A program made the position numbers and the translations under genes. The notes beneath the pieces were generated by a model. That model was not told the DNA's origin, did no database searches, and worked only from the letters and a program-made list of their open reading frames with translations. This document shows positions 20,090-29,363 of a stretch of 64,000 nt of DNA, one piece after another (position 1 is the first letter of the stretch; each line of letters begins with the position of its first letter). Source of the DNA: an uncultured Pelagibacteraceae bacterium (GTDB taxonomy: Bacteria; Pseudomonadota; Alphaproteobacteria; Pelagibacterales; Pelagibacteraceae); the NCBI GenBank assembly GCA_902567495.1, contig CACFMO010000001.1, positions 147,220 to 211,219 of the forward strand, written 5' to 3'.

Positions 20090-21151
20090 ATGAAACGAAC
20101 CCTATTTATTACATTATTTTTATCTATATTTTCTTTTAACAGCACAGTGTCTGCAGACGTTAAAGTAGTTACTTCGATTAAGCCAATACATTCTTTGGCT
20201 GCATACGTAATGGATGGTGTTGGAAAACCTAATGTAATAGTAGATGGTTATAATTCACCACACGGTTTTAGCTTAAAACCATCACATGCAAAAATGATTG
20301 AAAACGCTGATCTAATTATTTGGGTTGGTGAAGATTTAGAAGCATTTTTAGAAAAACCATTAGATTCAATTGCAAAAAAAGCAACAAAAGTAGAATTAAT
20401 GGATTTAAAAGGAATTAAAAAATTAAAATTTAGAGAAAAAAATATTTTCGAAGGTCATGATGATCATGGACATAAAGAAGATAAGCACGATGATCATGGA
20501 CATAAAAAAGATAAACATGACGATCATGGACATAAAAAAGATAAACATGACGATCATGGTCACAAAGAGCACAAAGAGCATGGACACAAAGAGGATAAAC
20601 ACAAAGAGGATAAACATGATGATCACGGTCACGAGGGACATGCTCACGGAGAACACGATCCGCACATTTGGTTAGACCCAATGAACGCCAAAGTGATTAT
20701 TAAAGAAATTACAAATCAATTAGTTAAGCTTGATTCAGCAAACAGCGCAAAATACAAAGCTAATTCTAGAGAAGCTATTTCTGATATAGACGCGTTAACA
20801 AAATCCATCAAAAAAGACTTAAATAAAAATTCAAGAGTTGTAGTTTTCCATGATGCTTATCAATATTTTGAAAATAGATTTGGAATTAAAATTCTTGGGG
20901 CGTTAACTGTTAATACAGATGTATTACCTGGTGCTGAACAATTAGCTGAAATTAGAGAAGTTATTGAACATGAAAAAGTTAATTGTATTTTTTCAGAACC
21001 ACAGTTTAATCCATCAATTATAAAAACAATTGCAAAGGATACAAATATTAAAACTGGTGTGTTAGATCCTCTGGGAGCAACCCTAGACAAAGGTAAAGGC
21101 ATGTATTCTGAACTACTTAAGAATATGTCTTCGTCCTTTAAAGGCTGCTAA
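20090..21151 (+). CDS. znuA: Zinc ABC transporter substrate-binding protein with His/Asp-rich loop
   Basis: [22 protein letters not shown]...[33 protein letters not shown]: cluster 9 SBP. Confidence 0.93.
   Translation: MKRTLFITLFLSIFSFNSTVSADVKVVTSIKPIHSLAAYVMDGVGKPNVIVDGYNSPHGFSLKPSHAKMIENADLIIWVGEDLEAFLEKPLDSIAKKATKVELMDLKGIKKLKFREKNIFEGHDDHGHKEDKHDDHGHKKDKHDDHGHKKDKHDDHGHKEHKEHGHKEDKHKEDKHDDHGHEGHAHGEHDPHIWLDPMNAKVIIKEITNQLVKLDSANSAKYKANSREAISDIDALTKSIKKDLNKNSRVVVFHDAYQYFENRFGIKILGALTVNTDVLPGAEQLAEIREVIEHEKVNCIFSEPQFNPSIIKTIAKDTNIKTGVLDPLGATLDKGKGMYSELLKNMSSSFKGC
20456..20650 (+). repeat. Degenerate in-frame tandem repeat (about 30 bp unit) encoding [10 protein letters not shown]
   Basis: Successive units cacgatgatcatggacataaaaaagataaa / catgacgatcatggacataaaaaagataaa etc. 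inside znuA. Confidence 0.85.
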
Positions 21152-22203
21152 TTTTTGATCCTATTTTTATTTGAATCAAAGAAATAAACATTTTCTTTAG
21201 AGAATGATATTTGGGAATGATTTTTATCTATATTGCTTGAAGTTTTTATTCTAAACTCTTCACCATCTACAGACGAGTATATAATCTTATCAAATCCAAG
21301 ATTTTCTATAAGATCAATCTTAATCTTGGCTTTTATATCTTGAGAATTATCAGCCTTAATATGTTCAGGTCTAATTCCAAGATAAATATCATCATTAAAT
21401 TTATAACCATTAAACTGGATATCGCTGTTAAAAATATTAATTGTATTTCCGTTTTTAATTTTTCCTTTATCAATTTTTAAAATATTCATTCTCGGTGACC
21501 CTATAAATTCTGCTACAAAAATATTATTTGGATTGTTATATATTTCATCTGGTGATCCATATTGCTCCATTACTCCTTGGTTTAAAATAACAATCTTATC
21601 AGCTAGAGTCATGGCCTCTACTTGATCGTGTGTAACATAAATCATATTCGTACTAAGTTTTTTATGAAGTTTTGAAATTTCTACACGCATTTCTGATCTT
21701 AAAGCAGCATCAAGATTTGAAAGCGGTTCATCGAACAAAAACAATTTAGGGTTTCTCGTTATTGCGCGTCCTATTGCTACTCTTTGTCGTTGTCCACCAG
21801 AAAGTTGTCTTGGTTTTCTCTCAAGAAGATCTTCAATCTGAAGAGTTTTTGCTGCATCTTTTACCTTTTTATCTATTTCGTTTTTATCAAGCTTTTCATT
21901 TTTCAATCCGAATGACATATTTTCGTAAACATTCATGTGCGGGTATAAAGCATATGATTGAAAAACCATTGCAATTCCTCTTTTTGATGGAATTAAATTA
22001 TTAATTATTTTTTTATCTAAATGTATTTCACCTTCATCAACTGACTCTAAACCAGAAATCATTCTTAGTAGTGTCGACTTTCCACATCCTGATGGACCTA
22101 CTAAAACAATAAATTCGCCGTGATTAATTTTAATGTTAAATTTGTCTATGACCTTGTTTGCACCAAAGGATTTTTCAATATTTTTTAATTCGATAGTAGC
22201 CAT
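21148..22203 (-). CDS. Carbohydrate ABC transporter ATP-binding protein (MalK/UgpC family)
   Basis: [43 protein letters not shown]-terminus (LGIRPEHI). Confidence 0.88.
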   Translation of the reverse strand: MATIELKNIEKSFGANKVIDKFNIKINHGEFIVLVGPSGCGKSTLLRMISGLESVDEGEIHLDKKIINNLIPSKRGIAMVFQSYALYPHMNVYENMSFGLKNEKLDKNEIDKKVKDAAKTLQIEDLLERKPRQLSGGQRQRVAIGRAITRNPKLFLFDEPLSNLDAALRSEMRVEISKLHKKLSTNMIYVTHDQVEAMTLADKIVILNQGVMEQYGSPDEIYNNPNNIFVAEFIGSPRMNILKIDKGKIKNGNTINIFNSDIQFNGYKFNDDIYLGIRPEHIKADNSQDIKAKIKIDLIENLGFDKIIYSSVDGEEFRIKTSSNIDKNHSQISFSKENVYFFDSNKNRIKN

Positions 22204-22361
22204 ACAACTTCTGGTTTAACTTTAGATTTTAATTTTTATTTATACTTAAAAATTAAAGTAATAGAAAAATTCGATAGCATCTATAATTTTTTTAAAGGGT
22301 TTTCATTCTCGACAGATTTGGTAGGTTTTCTCGTTTATATATAAAATTATTAGGGGGATAA

Positions 22362-23684
22362 ATGAAAAAAGTAATAATTTATCTTTTTGCTTTGGTATTT
22401 TTGGCAAACTCGAGTTATGCCGGAATTACATTTTGGACGACTGAAGTACAGCCGGCTAGAATGGAAAAGCAGAAAGAAATGGCTAAAGCTTTTGAAGCCA
22501 AGTCAGGTATTAGCGTAGAAGTAATTCCTGTTGAAGAAAAAGATCTTGGAAAAAGAGCCACAGCTGCAGCAGCTGCAGGTGATCTACCTGATGTGATCTA
22601 TCATACACTTCAGTACGTATTACCATGGGCAGAAGCTGGGATATTAGATGTTAATGCTAACAACGCAGTTGTTAAATCTTTGGGCAAAGATACTTTTGCT
22701 CCAGGTGCACTTAACATGGCAAAAAAAGGTGGAAAGATCGCTGCCGTACCAGTTGATGGCTGGACACAGATGGTTGTTTACAGAAAAGATTTATTCAAAG
22801 AATTTAATCTTCAACCACCAACAAATTATGAAAACATTTCTAAAGCTGTAAAAGCTTTATCTAATGCTGACAGATTTGGTTTCGTTGCCGCTACTAAAAC
22901 AGATGAAAACTTTATGAGCCAAGTACTAGAACATGTGCTTTTAGCTAATGGAGTTAATTTTGTTAAAAAAGGTGGAACAAGAAAACAAGGTAAAGAACTT
23001 AAAAATGCTTTAATATTTTACAAAGAGCTTGCTAAAGCGAGCCCTCCAGGAGAATTATTCTGGAAGCAATCTAGAGCACTTTACTTTGCTGGTAAAACAC
23101 CAATGATTATTTGGTCACCATTTATTATGGATGAATTAGCTGGTCTTAGAGACTCTGCTCCACCAACAATAAATAGCGATCCTACATCACCAGAACTAGC
23201 ATCAAAGACTGGATTTATTACGAACTTTAGTGGTCCAGATAATAAAAAAGGTGCTGCTTGGGCTGATGTTAGATACTTTGGTATTACTGCTGATGCTGAT
23301 ACTGATGAAGCTAAAAAATTCATCGAATACTCAATGGATGAAGGTTACACAGCTACATTATCTATCGCACCAGAAGGTAAATTTCCTGTAAGAAGAGGAA
23401 ATGCTAGTGATCCGGCTGCGTTTACAAAAGCTTGGAGTAAGCTTCCAGTTGGTGTTGATAGAAAGAAACCTTTAACAGAACTTTATTCTGGTGATGTTAT
23501 TAATAACATTGTAGCAGGTTTAGATACTGCTAACAGATGGGGTGTTAAAGAAGGTGAACTTTCTAGAGCATCAAAAATCATCAATGCACAATTCTTAAAT
23601 AGAATCACAAGAGAATTTATTGATGATCAAATTTCAGCAGATGAAGCAGTTGATAAAATCAACGCTGAATTAGCTAAATTTTAG
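22362..23684 (+). CDS. Carbohydrate ABC transporter substrate-binding protein
   Basis: Signal peptide, SBP_bac_1 family fold (ITFWTTEVQPARMEKQKEMAKAFEAKSGISVEVIPV). Confidence 0.88.
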   Translation: MKKVIIYLFALVFLANSSYAGITFWTTEVQPARMEKQKEMAKAFEAKSGISVEVIPVEEKDLGKRATAAAAAGDLPDVIYHTLQYVLPWAEAGILDVNANNAVVKSLGKDTFAPGALNMAKKGGKIAAVPVDGWTQMVVYRKDLFKEFNLQPPTNYENISKAVKALSNADRFGFVAATKTDENFMSQVLEHVLLANGVNFVKKGGTRKQGKELKNALIFYKELAKASPPGELFWKQSRALYFAGKTPMIIWSPFIMDELAGLRDSAPPTINSDPTSPELASKTGFITNFSGPDNKKGAAWADVRYFGITADADTDEAKKFIEYSMDEGYTATLSIAPEGKFPVRRGNASDPAAFTKAWSKLPVGVDRKKPLTELYSGDVINNIVAGLDTANRWGVKEGELSRASKIINAQFLNRITREFIDDQISADEAVDKINAELAKF

Positions 23685-23697
23685 TAAAAATATTTTT

Positions 23698-23730
23698 AAA
23701 AAGCGGGTAATATAATATTATCCGCTTTTT
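23698..23730 (+). terminator. Strong terminator-like hairpin between SBP and permease genes
   Basis: AAAAAGCGGGTAATATAATATTATCCGCTTTTT: near-perfect inverted repeat with one G-T pair, ends in T5; 2 bp before the next ATG (23733). Confidence 0.85.
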
Positions 23731-23732
23731 AT

Positions 23733-24992
23733 ATGAATGATACATTATCAAAAATAGAAAAAAGAACAGCTTACACGCTTTTATTACCAGCGGTATTTTT
23801 AGTATTTGCCATAGTATTATTTCCGATTTTTGCAAATATTTGGATAAGTTTTAAAGAAGTACAATTAAAAGATATTAGGATTCCTGAGCCAAGAGCAAAA
23901 AAGATAGTAAAAAGTATTCCTGAAGATAAAACTAAATTAAAAATAGTTTATAGACTAAGAAACAGTTCACTAATTGAAGATATTAATAATATTAAATTTT
24001 CAGATAGTTTACCAAGAAACATTGAACCTGTTGAACTTGATTCAAGATGCGAATTTAAATCAAAAAAAATTAAATGTGATTTTGGAAACTGGGAAGCTAA
24101 ATATAGAGAAAATTTTGAGATTATTATTCAAAATATTAATAATGAAGTAATTGATAAAAATACTATTAAATCTCAAAAACCCAAACTTTCTGGTGATGCT
24201 GACAATATTTTATTAACAACCAAATTTACTTTAAAAAACTTCAAACAAGTTTTTAATGAAAATGAATTTTTAGATTTATTACTGACTACTTTTTATTTTA
24301 CTTTTTTTGGAACAGTTGGTGCAATCATTTTTGGTATGTTTGCAGCACAATTAGTAAATCAAAAGTTTTATGGTAGAACTTTTATGAGGAGTATTCTGCT
24401 ATTTCCATATGTCGGACCTGTTGTTGCATTAGCATACACGTGGACTTTATTGTTAGATCCAAATAGTGGAACTTTAAATGCTTTGTTAGTTAATTTTGGA
24501 ATTATTGATAAACCGATAAATTTATTAGGTCAAAAGTATATGACGCTAAATCTTTTAGGTTTTGACATTAAATTAAGGTTAGCACTAACTACAGTGATAA
24601 TGTTTGAGATTTGGAGATATTTTCCCCTAGCCTTCTTGTTTATTCTTGCGAGATTGCAGGCGGTACCCAAAGATTTGTATGAAGCTGCTGAGGTGGATGG
24701 TGCTGGTCCACTAAGAAAATTTATTAATATTACTCTGCCACAGATAACAGCAATTTTATCTATTTTATTTATGATTAGGTTTATTTGGAATTTTAATAAA
24801 TTTGAAGACATTTTTCTTTTAACCGGGGGTGCATCAGGAACAAGAACTTTGCCAATAAATGTTTACCAACAAGGTTTTGCTGTTTCTAACATAGGAATGG
24901 GGTCAGCGGTTTCAATTGTTATAGTTATGTTATTAATAATTTTTATGATTATTTATTTCAAATTAATCGGGAAGCGTGCAAATGAGATATAA
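23733..24992 (+). CDS. Carbohydrate ABC transporter permease (MalF-type) with DUF11-like insertion
   Basis: EAA loop EAAEVDGAGPLRKFINITLPQITA; about 120-aa non-TM segment between TM1 and the second membrane segment. Confidence 0.87.
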   Translation: MNDTLSKIEKRTAYTLLLPAVFLVFAIVLFPIFANIWISFKEVQLKDIRIPEPRAKKIVKSIPEDKTKLKIVYRLRNSSLIEDINNIKFSDSLPRNIEPVELDSRCEFKSKKIKCDFGNWEAKYRENFEIIIQNINNEVIDKNTIKSQKPKLSGDADNILLTTKFTLKNFKQVFNENEFLDLLLTTFYFTFFGTVGAIIFGMFAAQLVNQKFYGRTFMRSILLFPYVGPVVALAYTWTLLLDPNSGTLNALLVNFGIIDKPINLLGQKYMTLNLLGFDIKLRLALTTVIMFEIWRYFPLAFLFILARLQAVPKDLYEAAEVDGAGPLRKFINITLPQITAILSILFMIRFIWNFNKFEDIFLLTGGASGTRTLPINVYQQGFAVSNIGMGSAVSIVIVMLLIIFMIIYFKLIGKRANEI

Positions 24993-26175
24993 ACCATTAG
25001 TAATTTATTTATTTATATCTTCTATTTTTCTGACATTAATAGGTTCAATTTGGAAAATAATGGCAACTCTTCAAGGACTTAAATTAACAGAAATAAGTTT
25101 TAATATAAATTTTCTTTTAGCCTTATTATTAAGTTTATCACTTGTTTTTATTGGTAAGAGAATTAATCATCTAATTAAAATACTGGTGCTACCATTAATA
25201 TTTACTTTTGTTTATATTGCTATAAATGAAAGTGCTCCAATTTGGTATAATGTTGGAATTCTTTTAATAAGTTTATTTTTTACAAATAGGGTAAAGAATT
25301 ACAATTTAAGTTATCTTAAAGAAGATTTTGTATCTGAAAAAATCGTTTTTGACTTCTTGTCTTTATTTGCGATTGTATTTTTTGCTTTTATCATTTTGTT
25401 CCCATTTTATTTAATGTTTGTAACAAGCTTTAAGTTACAAGCAGCGTTGTTATATAACCCTTTAGATTTAAGTATTGATTTTACAAAAAATATTTCTGAA
25501 CAATTTAAATCTTACCTAGTAATTTTTAAAACATATGACTTTGGTAGATACATTTATACAAGTTCTATAGTTTCAATAGGAACTGTAATTATTACTTTGA
25601 TATTTGCAATTCCAGCTGCTTATGCAGTTGCTAGATTAAACTTTTTTGGCAAAACTTTTTTGTCAACCTCAATATTAATTATATACATGTTCCCCGCCAT
25701 TGTTTTAGTAATACCTCTTTATACCGTCTTTAGTCAGTTAGGACTAAGAAATTCAATTGAGGGGCTTCTTATTGTCTATACAGCAACAACATTGCCTGTC
25801 GCTATTTATATGCTTCAAGGATATTTCAAAAGTATTCCAAAAGAAATTGAAGATGCTGGTCTTATGGATGGACAAAATTGGTTTGGAATAATAATTAAAA
25901 TTATAATCCCTTTAAGTTTACCTGCAATAGCATCGGTTGCTTTGTATGTTTTTATGATTGCATGGAATGAATTTTTATTTTCTTTGATGTTTTTAGATAA
26001 TCCTAAATCTTTTACATTATCCAGAGCTATTAATCATTTAACCGGTGATGCTGAAACACCTAGACAATACTTAATGGCCGGCTCAGTTGTGGTAACTTTA
26101 CCTATTCTTTTAATTTTTGTCTATTTTGAAAAATATCTTGTAAGTGGATTAACCGCAGGAAGCGTTAAAGGTTAA
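24982..26175 (+). CDS. Carbohydrate ABC transporter permease (MalG-type) with N-terminal membrane extension
   Basis: EAA loop EIEDAGLMDGQNWFGIIIKIIIPLSLPAIA; start set to ATG 24982 (ORF track uses GTG 24976). Confidence 0.85.
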   Translation: MRYKPLVIYLFISSIFLTLIGSIWKIMATLQGLKLTEISFNINFLLALLLSLSLVFIGKRINHLIKILVLPLIFTFVYIAINESAPIWYNVGILLISLFFTNRVKNYNLSYLKEDFVSEKIVFDFLSLFAIVFFAFIILFPFYLMFVTSFKLQAALLYNPLDLSIDFTKNISEQFKSYLVIFKTYDFGRYIYTSSIVSIGTVIITLIFAIPAAYAVARLNFFGKTFLSTSILIIYMFPAIVLVIPLYTVFSQLGLRNSIEGLLIVYTATTLPVAIYMLQGYFKSIPKEIEDAGLMDGQNWFGIIIKIIIPLSLPAIASVALYVFMIAWNEFLFSLMFLDNPKSFTLSRAINHLTGDAETPRQYLMAGSVVVTLPILLIFVYFEKYLVSGLTAGSVKG

Positions 26176-27431
26176 TGAAGGAAACAATCGAAATTGCAAA
26201 AGAAGTTTTAAAAAATAATAGAAGATCTGGTTACACTCTTCCTACAAACAATAAATTATATCCTGCACAGTGGAATTGGGACTCGGCTTTCATAGCCTTG
26301 GGGTACTCATATTTTAATATAGATTATGCGATTAAAGAATTAGAAACACTTCTTACGGGCCAATGGAATGATGGAATGGTACCTCATATTCTTTTTCACG
26401 ATAATGATGAAAGTTATTTTCCAAATCACAAAACATGGGAATGCGGTAATAAAATACCTTCTTCAGGAATTACACAACCACCAATAATTGCAACGATAGT
26501 TAAAAATATTGTAGACCAAAATAAACTAGACCAAGGCCAGATGAAAAGAATGGAAACAATTATTAAAAAATTAAAAAAATATTTAGACTGGTTTTATAAT
26601 TACAGAGATACTAATAAAATTGGTCTAGTTTCAATTATTCACCCATGGGAAAGTGGACTTGATAACTCTCCCATTTGGGATAGTCCTTTGGATAAAGTGA
26701 AAATTGAAGAAAATTTGAAATATGAAAGAAGAGATCTAAATGTTTCAAAAAGTGAAAACAGACCTCTTAAAAAGGATTACGATGCTTATATAACTTTATT
26801 AAATCAATTTAAAAAAAATAAATATAATCCAAATAAAATTGTAAATGAGTCGATGTTTAATGTGATTGATATTGGTTTTAATTCAATAGTAATAAGAGCT
26901 ACAAAAGATCTGATTAAGGTAGCAAAAAAATTTAATTTAAATTTTAGTGATCTTGAAAATAAAATTACTTTATCAGAAGAAAGTTTGATCAAATTTTATA
27001 AAAATGAGGAGCAAAGTTTTTTTTCTTACGACTTTAAGAATCACAGTTTAATAAAAGTAGATGCTATTTCTAATTATTTTATACTATTTGCCGACCTTGA
27101 GAATAAAGAGATTAATAATAAAATTATAAGCAAACTTAAGAAATACAATTCACAGAAAGAATATTTTTTTACAACTGTAAACCCTAAAGATAAAACTTTC
27201 GAAGAAACAAGATATTGGAGAGGTCCTGTTTGGATAAATTCAAATTGGATAATTTATCAAGGTTTAATTAATAAAGATAAGAACTTCTCTGAATTATTAA
27301 AAAATAAGACTTTAGAATTATTAGAAAATAAAAAGTTTCATGAATACTACAATTTTAAAAATGGCGACTGTTTAGGAGCTAATAACTTTTCTTGGTCAGC
27401 AGCTCTGTATTTAGATTTAAAATTTAATTAA
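26175..27431 (+). CDS. GH63/mannosylglycerate (or glucosylglycerate) hydrolase-like enzyme
   Basis: YPAQWNWDSAFIALGYSYFNIDYAIKELETLLTGQWNDGMVPHILFHDND, HPWESGLDNSPIWD, RYWRGPVWINSNWIIYQGL: (alpha/alpha)6-type glycosidase motifs. Confidence 0.7.
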   Translation: MKETIEIAKEVLKNNRRSGYTLPTNNKLYPAQWNWDSAFIALGYSYFNIDYAIKELETLLTGQWNDGMVPHILFHDNDESYFPNHKTWECGNKIPSSGITQPPIIATIVKNIVDQNKLDQGQMKRMETIIKKLKKYLDWFYNYRDTNKIGLVSIIHPWESGLDNSPIWDSPLDKVKIEENLKYERRDLNVSKSENRPLKKDYDAYITLLNQFKKNKYNPNKIVNESMFNVIDIGFNSIVIRATKDLIKVAKKFNLNFSDLENKITLSEESLIKFYKNEEQSFFSYDFKNHSLIKVDAISNYFILFADLENKEINNKIISKLKKYNSQKEYFFTTVNPKDKTFEETRYWRGPVWINSNWIIYQGLINKDKNFSELLKNKTLELLENKKFHEYYNFKNGDCLGANNFSWSAALYLDLKFN

Positions 27432-28272
27432 TTTTTCTAACAATAAAAACGTAAATTATAGAAGTTATAAACATCACTATCGCGTAAGTAGCTGTTGGTA
27501 TTAAATATGCTATATCACTAAAGAGCTGACTGGCTACGAATACAGCTAAAGTTCCGTTTTGAAGTCCACACTCAAGTGAAATGGATTTTCTTTGTGAAAC
27601 TCCACTTGCAAGAAACTTTGCAACATAATAGCCGATAAACATCATGACAATATTTAATACTAAAGTAATTAATCCTGCTTGTTTAATATAACCCATTATG
27701 TTCTCCAACTCTTCAACCCATATAGCAGCAAAAACAATTACAAATAAAAGAACTGAAATTCTCTCAATCGATTGTGATTTAGACATAACAAAGTTTGTTG
27801 CGAATTTTCTAATTAACATCCCAATAAGTACTGGAAGAGTTACAACTAAAAACATTTTCATTGAAATTCCTATCATAGAAATTTCTTTTGAAATTTCTGC
27901 AATTTCTAATAATTCTGCAGATTTAAATACAATAAATGGAACCGAAATAATGCTGATTAAACTTATAATTGCTGTTAATGAAATTGAAAGAGCCACATCT
28001 CCATTTGCAAATTTTGTAAGTACATTAGATGTTACACCACCGGGAGCTGCAGCAATAATCATTACACCAAGAGCAATCTCTAAAGGTAAATTAAAAATTT
28101 TAAGTAGTAGAAAAGCAATAATTGGAAGTAATATTAACTGACAAATTAATCCAACTAAAAAATCTTTTGGCTGTTTTACTACTCTTAAAAAATCTTGACC
28201 TGTTAAGCCTAATCCAAGAGCCAACATTATTAGTGCAAGCGCTATAGGAGCAATTTTTGTTACTACTTCCAT
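27424..28272 (-). CDS. Bile acid:sodium symporter (BASS) family transporter
   Basis: LGLGLTGQDFLRVVKQPKDFLVGLICQLILLPIIAF, AAAPGGVTSNVLTKFANGDVALSISLTAI, ECGLQNGTLA. Confidence 0.88.
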   Translation of the reverse strand: MEVVTKIAPIALALIMLALGLGLTGQDFLRVVKQPKDFLVGLICQLILLPIIAFLLLKIFNLPLEIALGVMIIAAAPGGVTSNVLTKFANGDVALSISLTAIISLISIISVPFIVFKSAELLEIAEISKEISMIGISMKMFLVVTLPVLIGMLIRKFATNFVMSKSQSIERISVLLFVIVFAAIWVEELENIMGYIKQAGLITLVLNIVMMFIGYYVAKFLASGVSQRKSISLECGLQNGTLAVFVASQLFSDIAYLIPTATYAIVMFITSIIYVFIVRKIN

Positions 28273-28275
28273 TTA

Positions 28276-29280
28276 TTAAATAAGTTTTGATATTTGTATT
28301 GATGTATCACACATACGATTTGAAAAACCCCATTCATTATCATACCAAGATAGTACTCTGCTAAATTTATTTTTGACAACTTGAGTTTGGGTAACGTCAA
28401 ATATTGAACTGTGTGCATCGTGATTAAAATCTTTTGAAACTAATGGCTGTTTATTAATTCCAAGAATACCTTTTAACTCACCATTAGCAGCTTTTGTCAT
28501 AGCATCATTTATACTATCAACAGTAACATCTTTTTTTGTAACTAATGTAAAATCAATTAAAGAGACATTTGGAGTTGGAACTCTTATGGCCGTGCCATCA
28601 AGTTTTCCTTTAAGACTAGGTAAAACTAAACTCATTGCTTTTGCAGCTCCTGTTGATGTAGGTATCATTGCTCCCTCAGTAGATCTTGCTCTTCTTAAAT
28701 CTTTATGAAGAGTATCTAATAATTTTTGGTCTCCTGTGTAACTATGAATAGTAGTCATATATCCATACTCAATACCAAAACTATTCTCTAAAACCATTGC
28801 AACAGGTGCTAAACAATTTGTTGTGCAAGATCCGTTGGAAATAACATTATGCTCTTTTTTTAAATCTTTACTATTTACTCCTTGCACAATTGTAAAATCT
28901 ACATCTTTTCCGGGAGCTGATATAATAACTTTTTTTGCTCCAGCTTTTAAATGTTTACCTGCACTTTCCTTATTCAAAAATAATCCTGTGCATTCTAAAA
29001 CAATATCAGCACCAACTTTACCCCAGGGTAAATTCACTGGATCTCTTTCAGCATAAACTTTTATATTTTGATTTAAAATTTTAAAACCGTCTTTTGATGT
29101 GCTCACATCATGTGGCAAAGTTCCGTGCGTACTATCATATTTTATTAAATGTGCATTCGTATCAATAGAACCAAGATCGTTAATACCAACAACTTGAATT
29201 TTATCTTTGTAATTCTCTAATAAAGCTCTGAGAATTAGCCTGCCTATTCTTCCAAAACCGTTAATTCCAATTTTTACCAT
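28276..29280 (-). CDS. gap: Glyceraldehyde-3-phosphate dehydrogenase, type I
   Basis: MVKIGINGFGRIGRL, SNGSCTTNCLAP, WYDNEWGFSNR. Confidence 0.96.
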   Translation of the reverse strand: MVKIGINGFGRIGRLILRALLENYKDKIQVVGINDLGSIDTNAHLIKYDSTHGTLPHDVSTSKDGFKILNQNIKVYAERDPVNLPWGKVGADIVLECTGLFLNKESAGKHLKAGAKKVIISAPGKDVDFTIVQGVNSKDLKKEHNVISNGSCTTNCLAPVAMVLENSFGIEYGYMTTIHSYTGDQKLLDTLHKDLRRARSTEGAMIPTSTGAAKAMSLVLPSLKGKLDGTAIRVPTPNVSLIDFTLVTKKDVTVDSINDAMTKAANGELKGILGINKQPLVSKDFNHDAHSSIFDVTQTQVVKNKFSRVLSWYDNEWGFSNRMCDTSIQISKLI

Positions 29281-29363
29281 TTATAGATTCACTTCGTATT
29301 CTTTAATCCGCTTTAATGATTTCATCAACAACTATTTTAGTAATTAAAATGTAAATAGGCTTG

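Noticed and set aside
20456-20650. Regular repeats of about 30 bp resembling a short CRISPR-like array
   Set aside because: Units are contiguous without spacers, stay in the znuA reading frame and encode a metal-binding loop; no cas genes.
20423-20681. Two antisense ORFs (80 and 83 aa) and a + strand alternate-frame ORF over znuA
   Set aside because: They are alternate-frame readings of the His-codon tandem repeat; repetitive composition, no start context, fully covered by a solid CDS.
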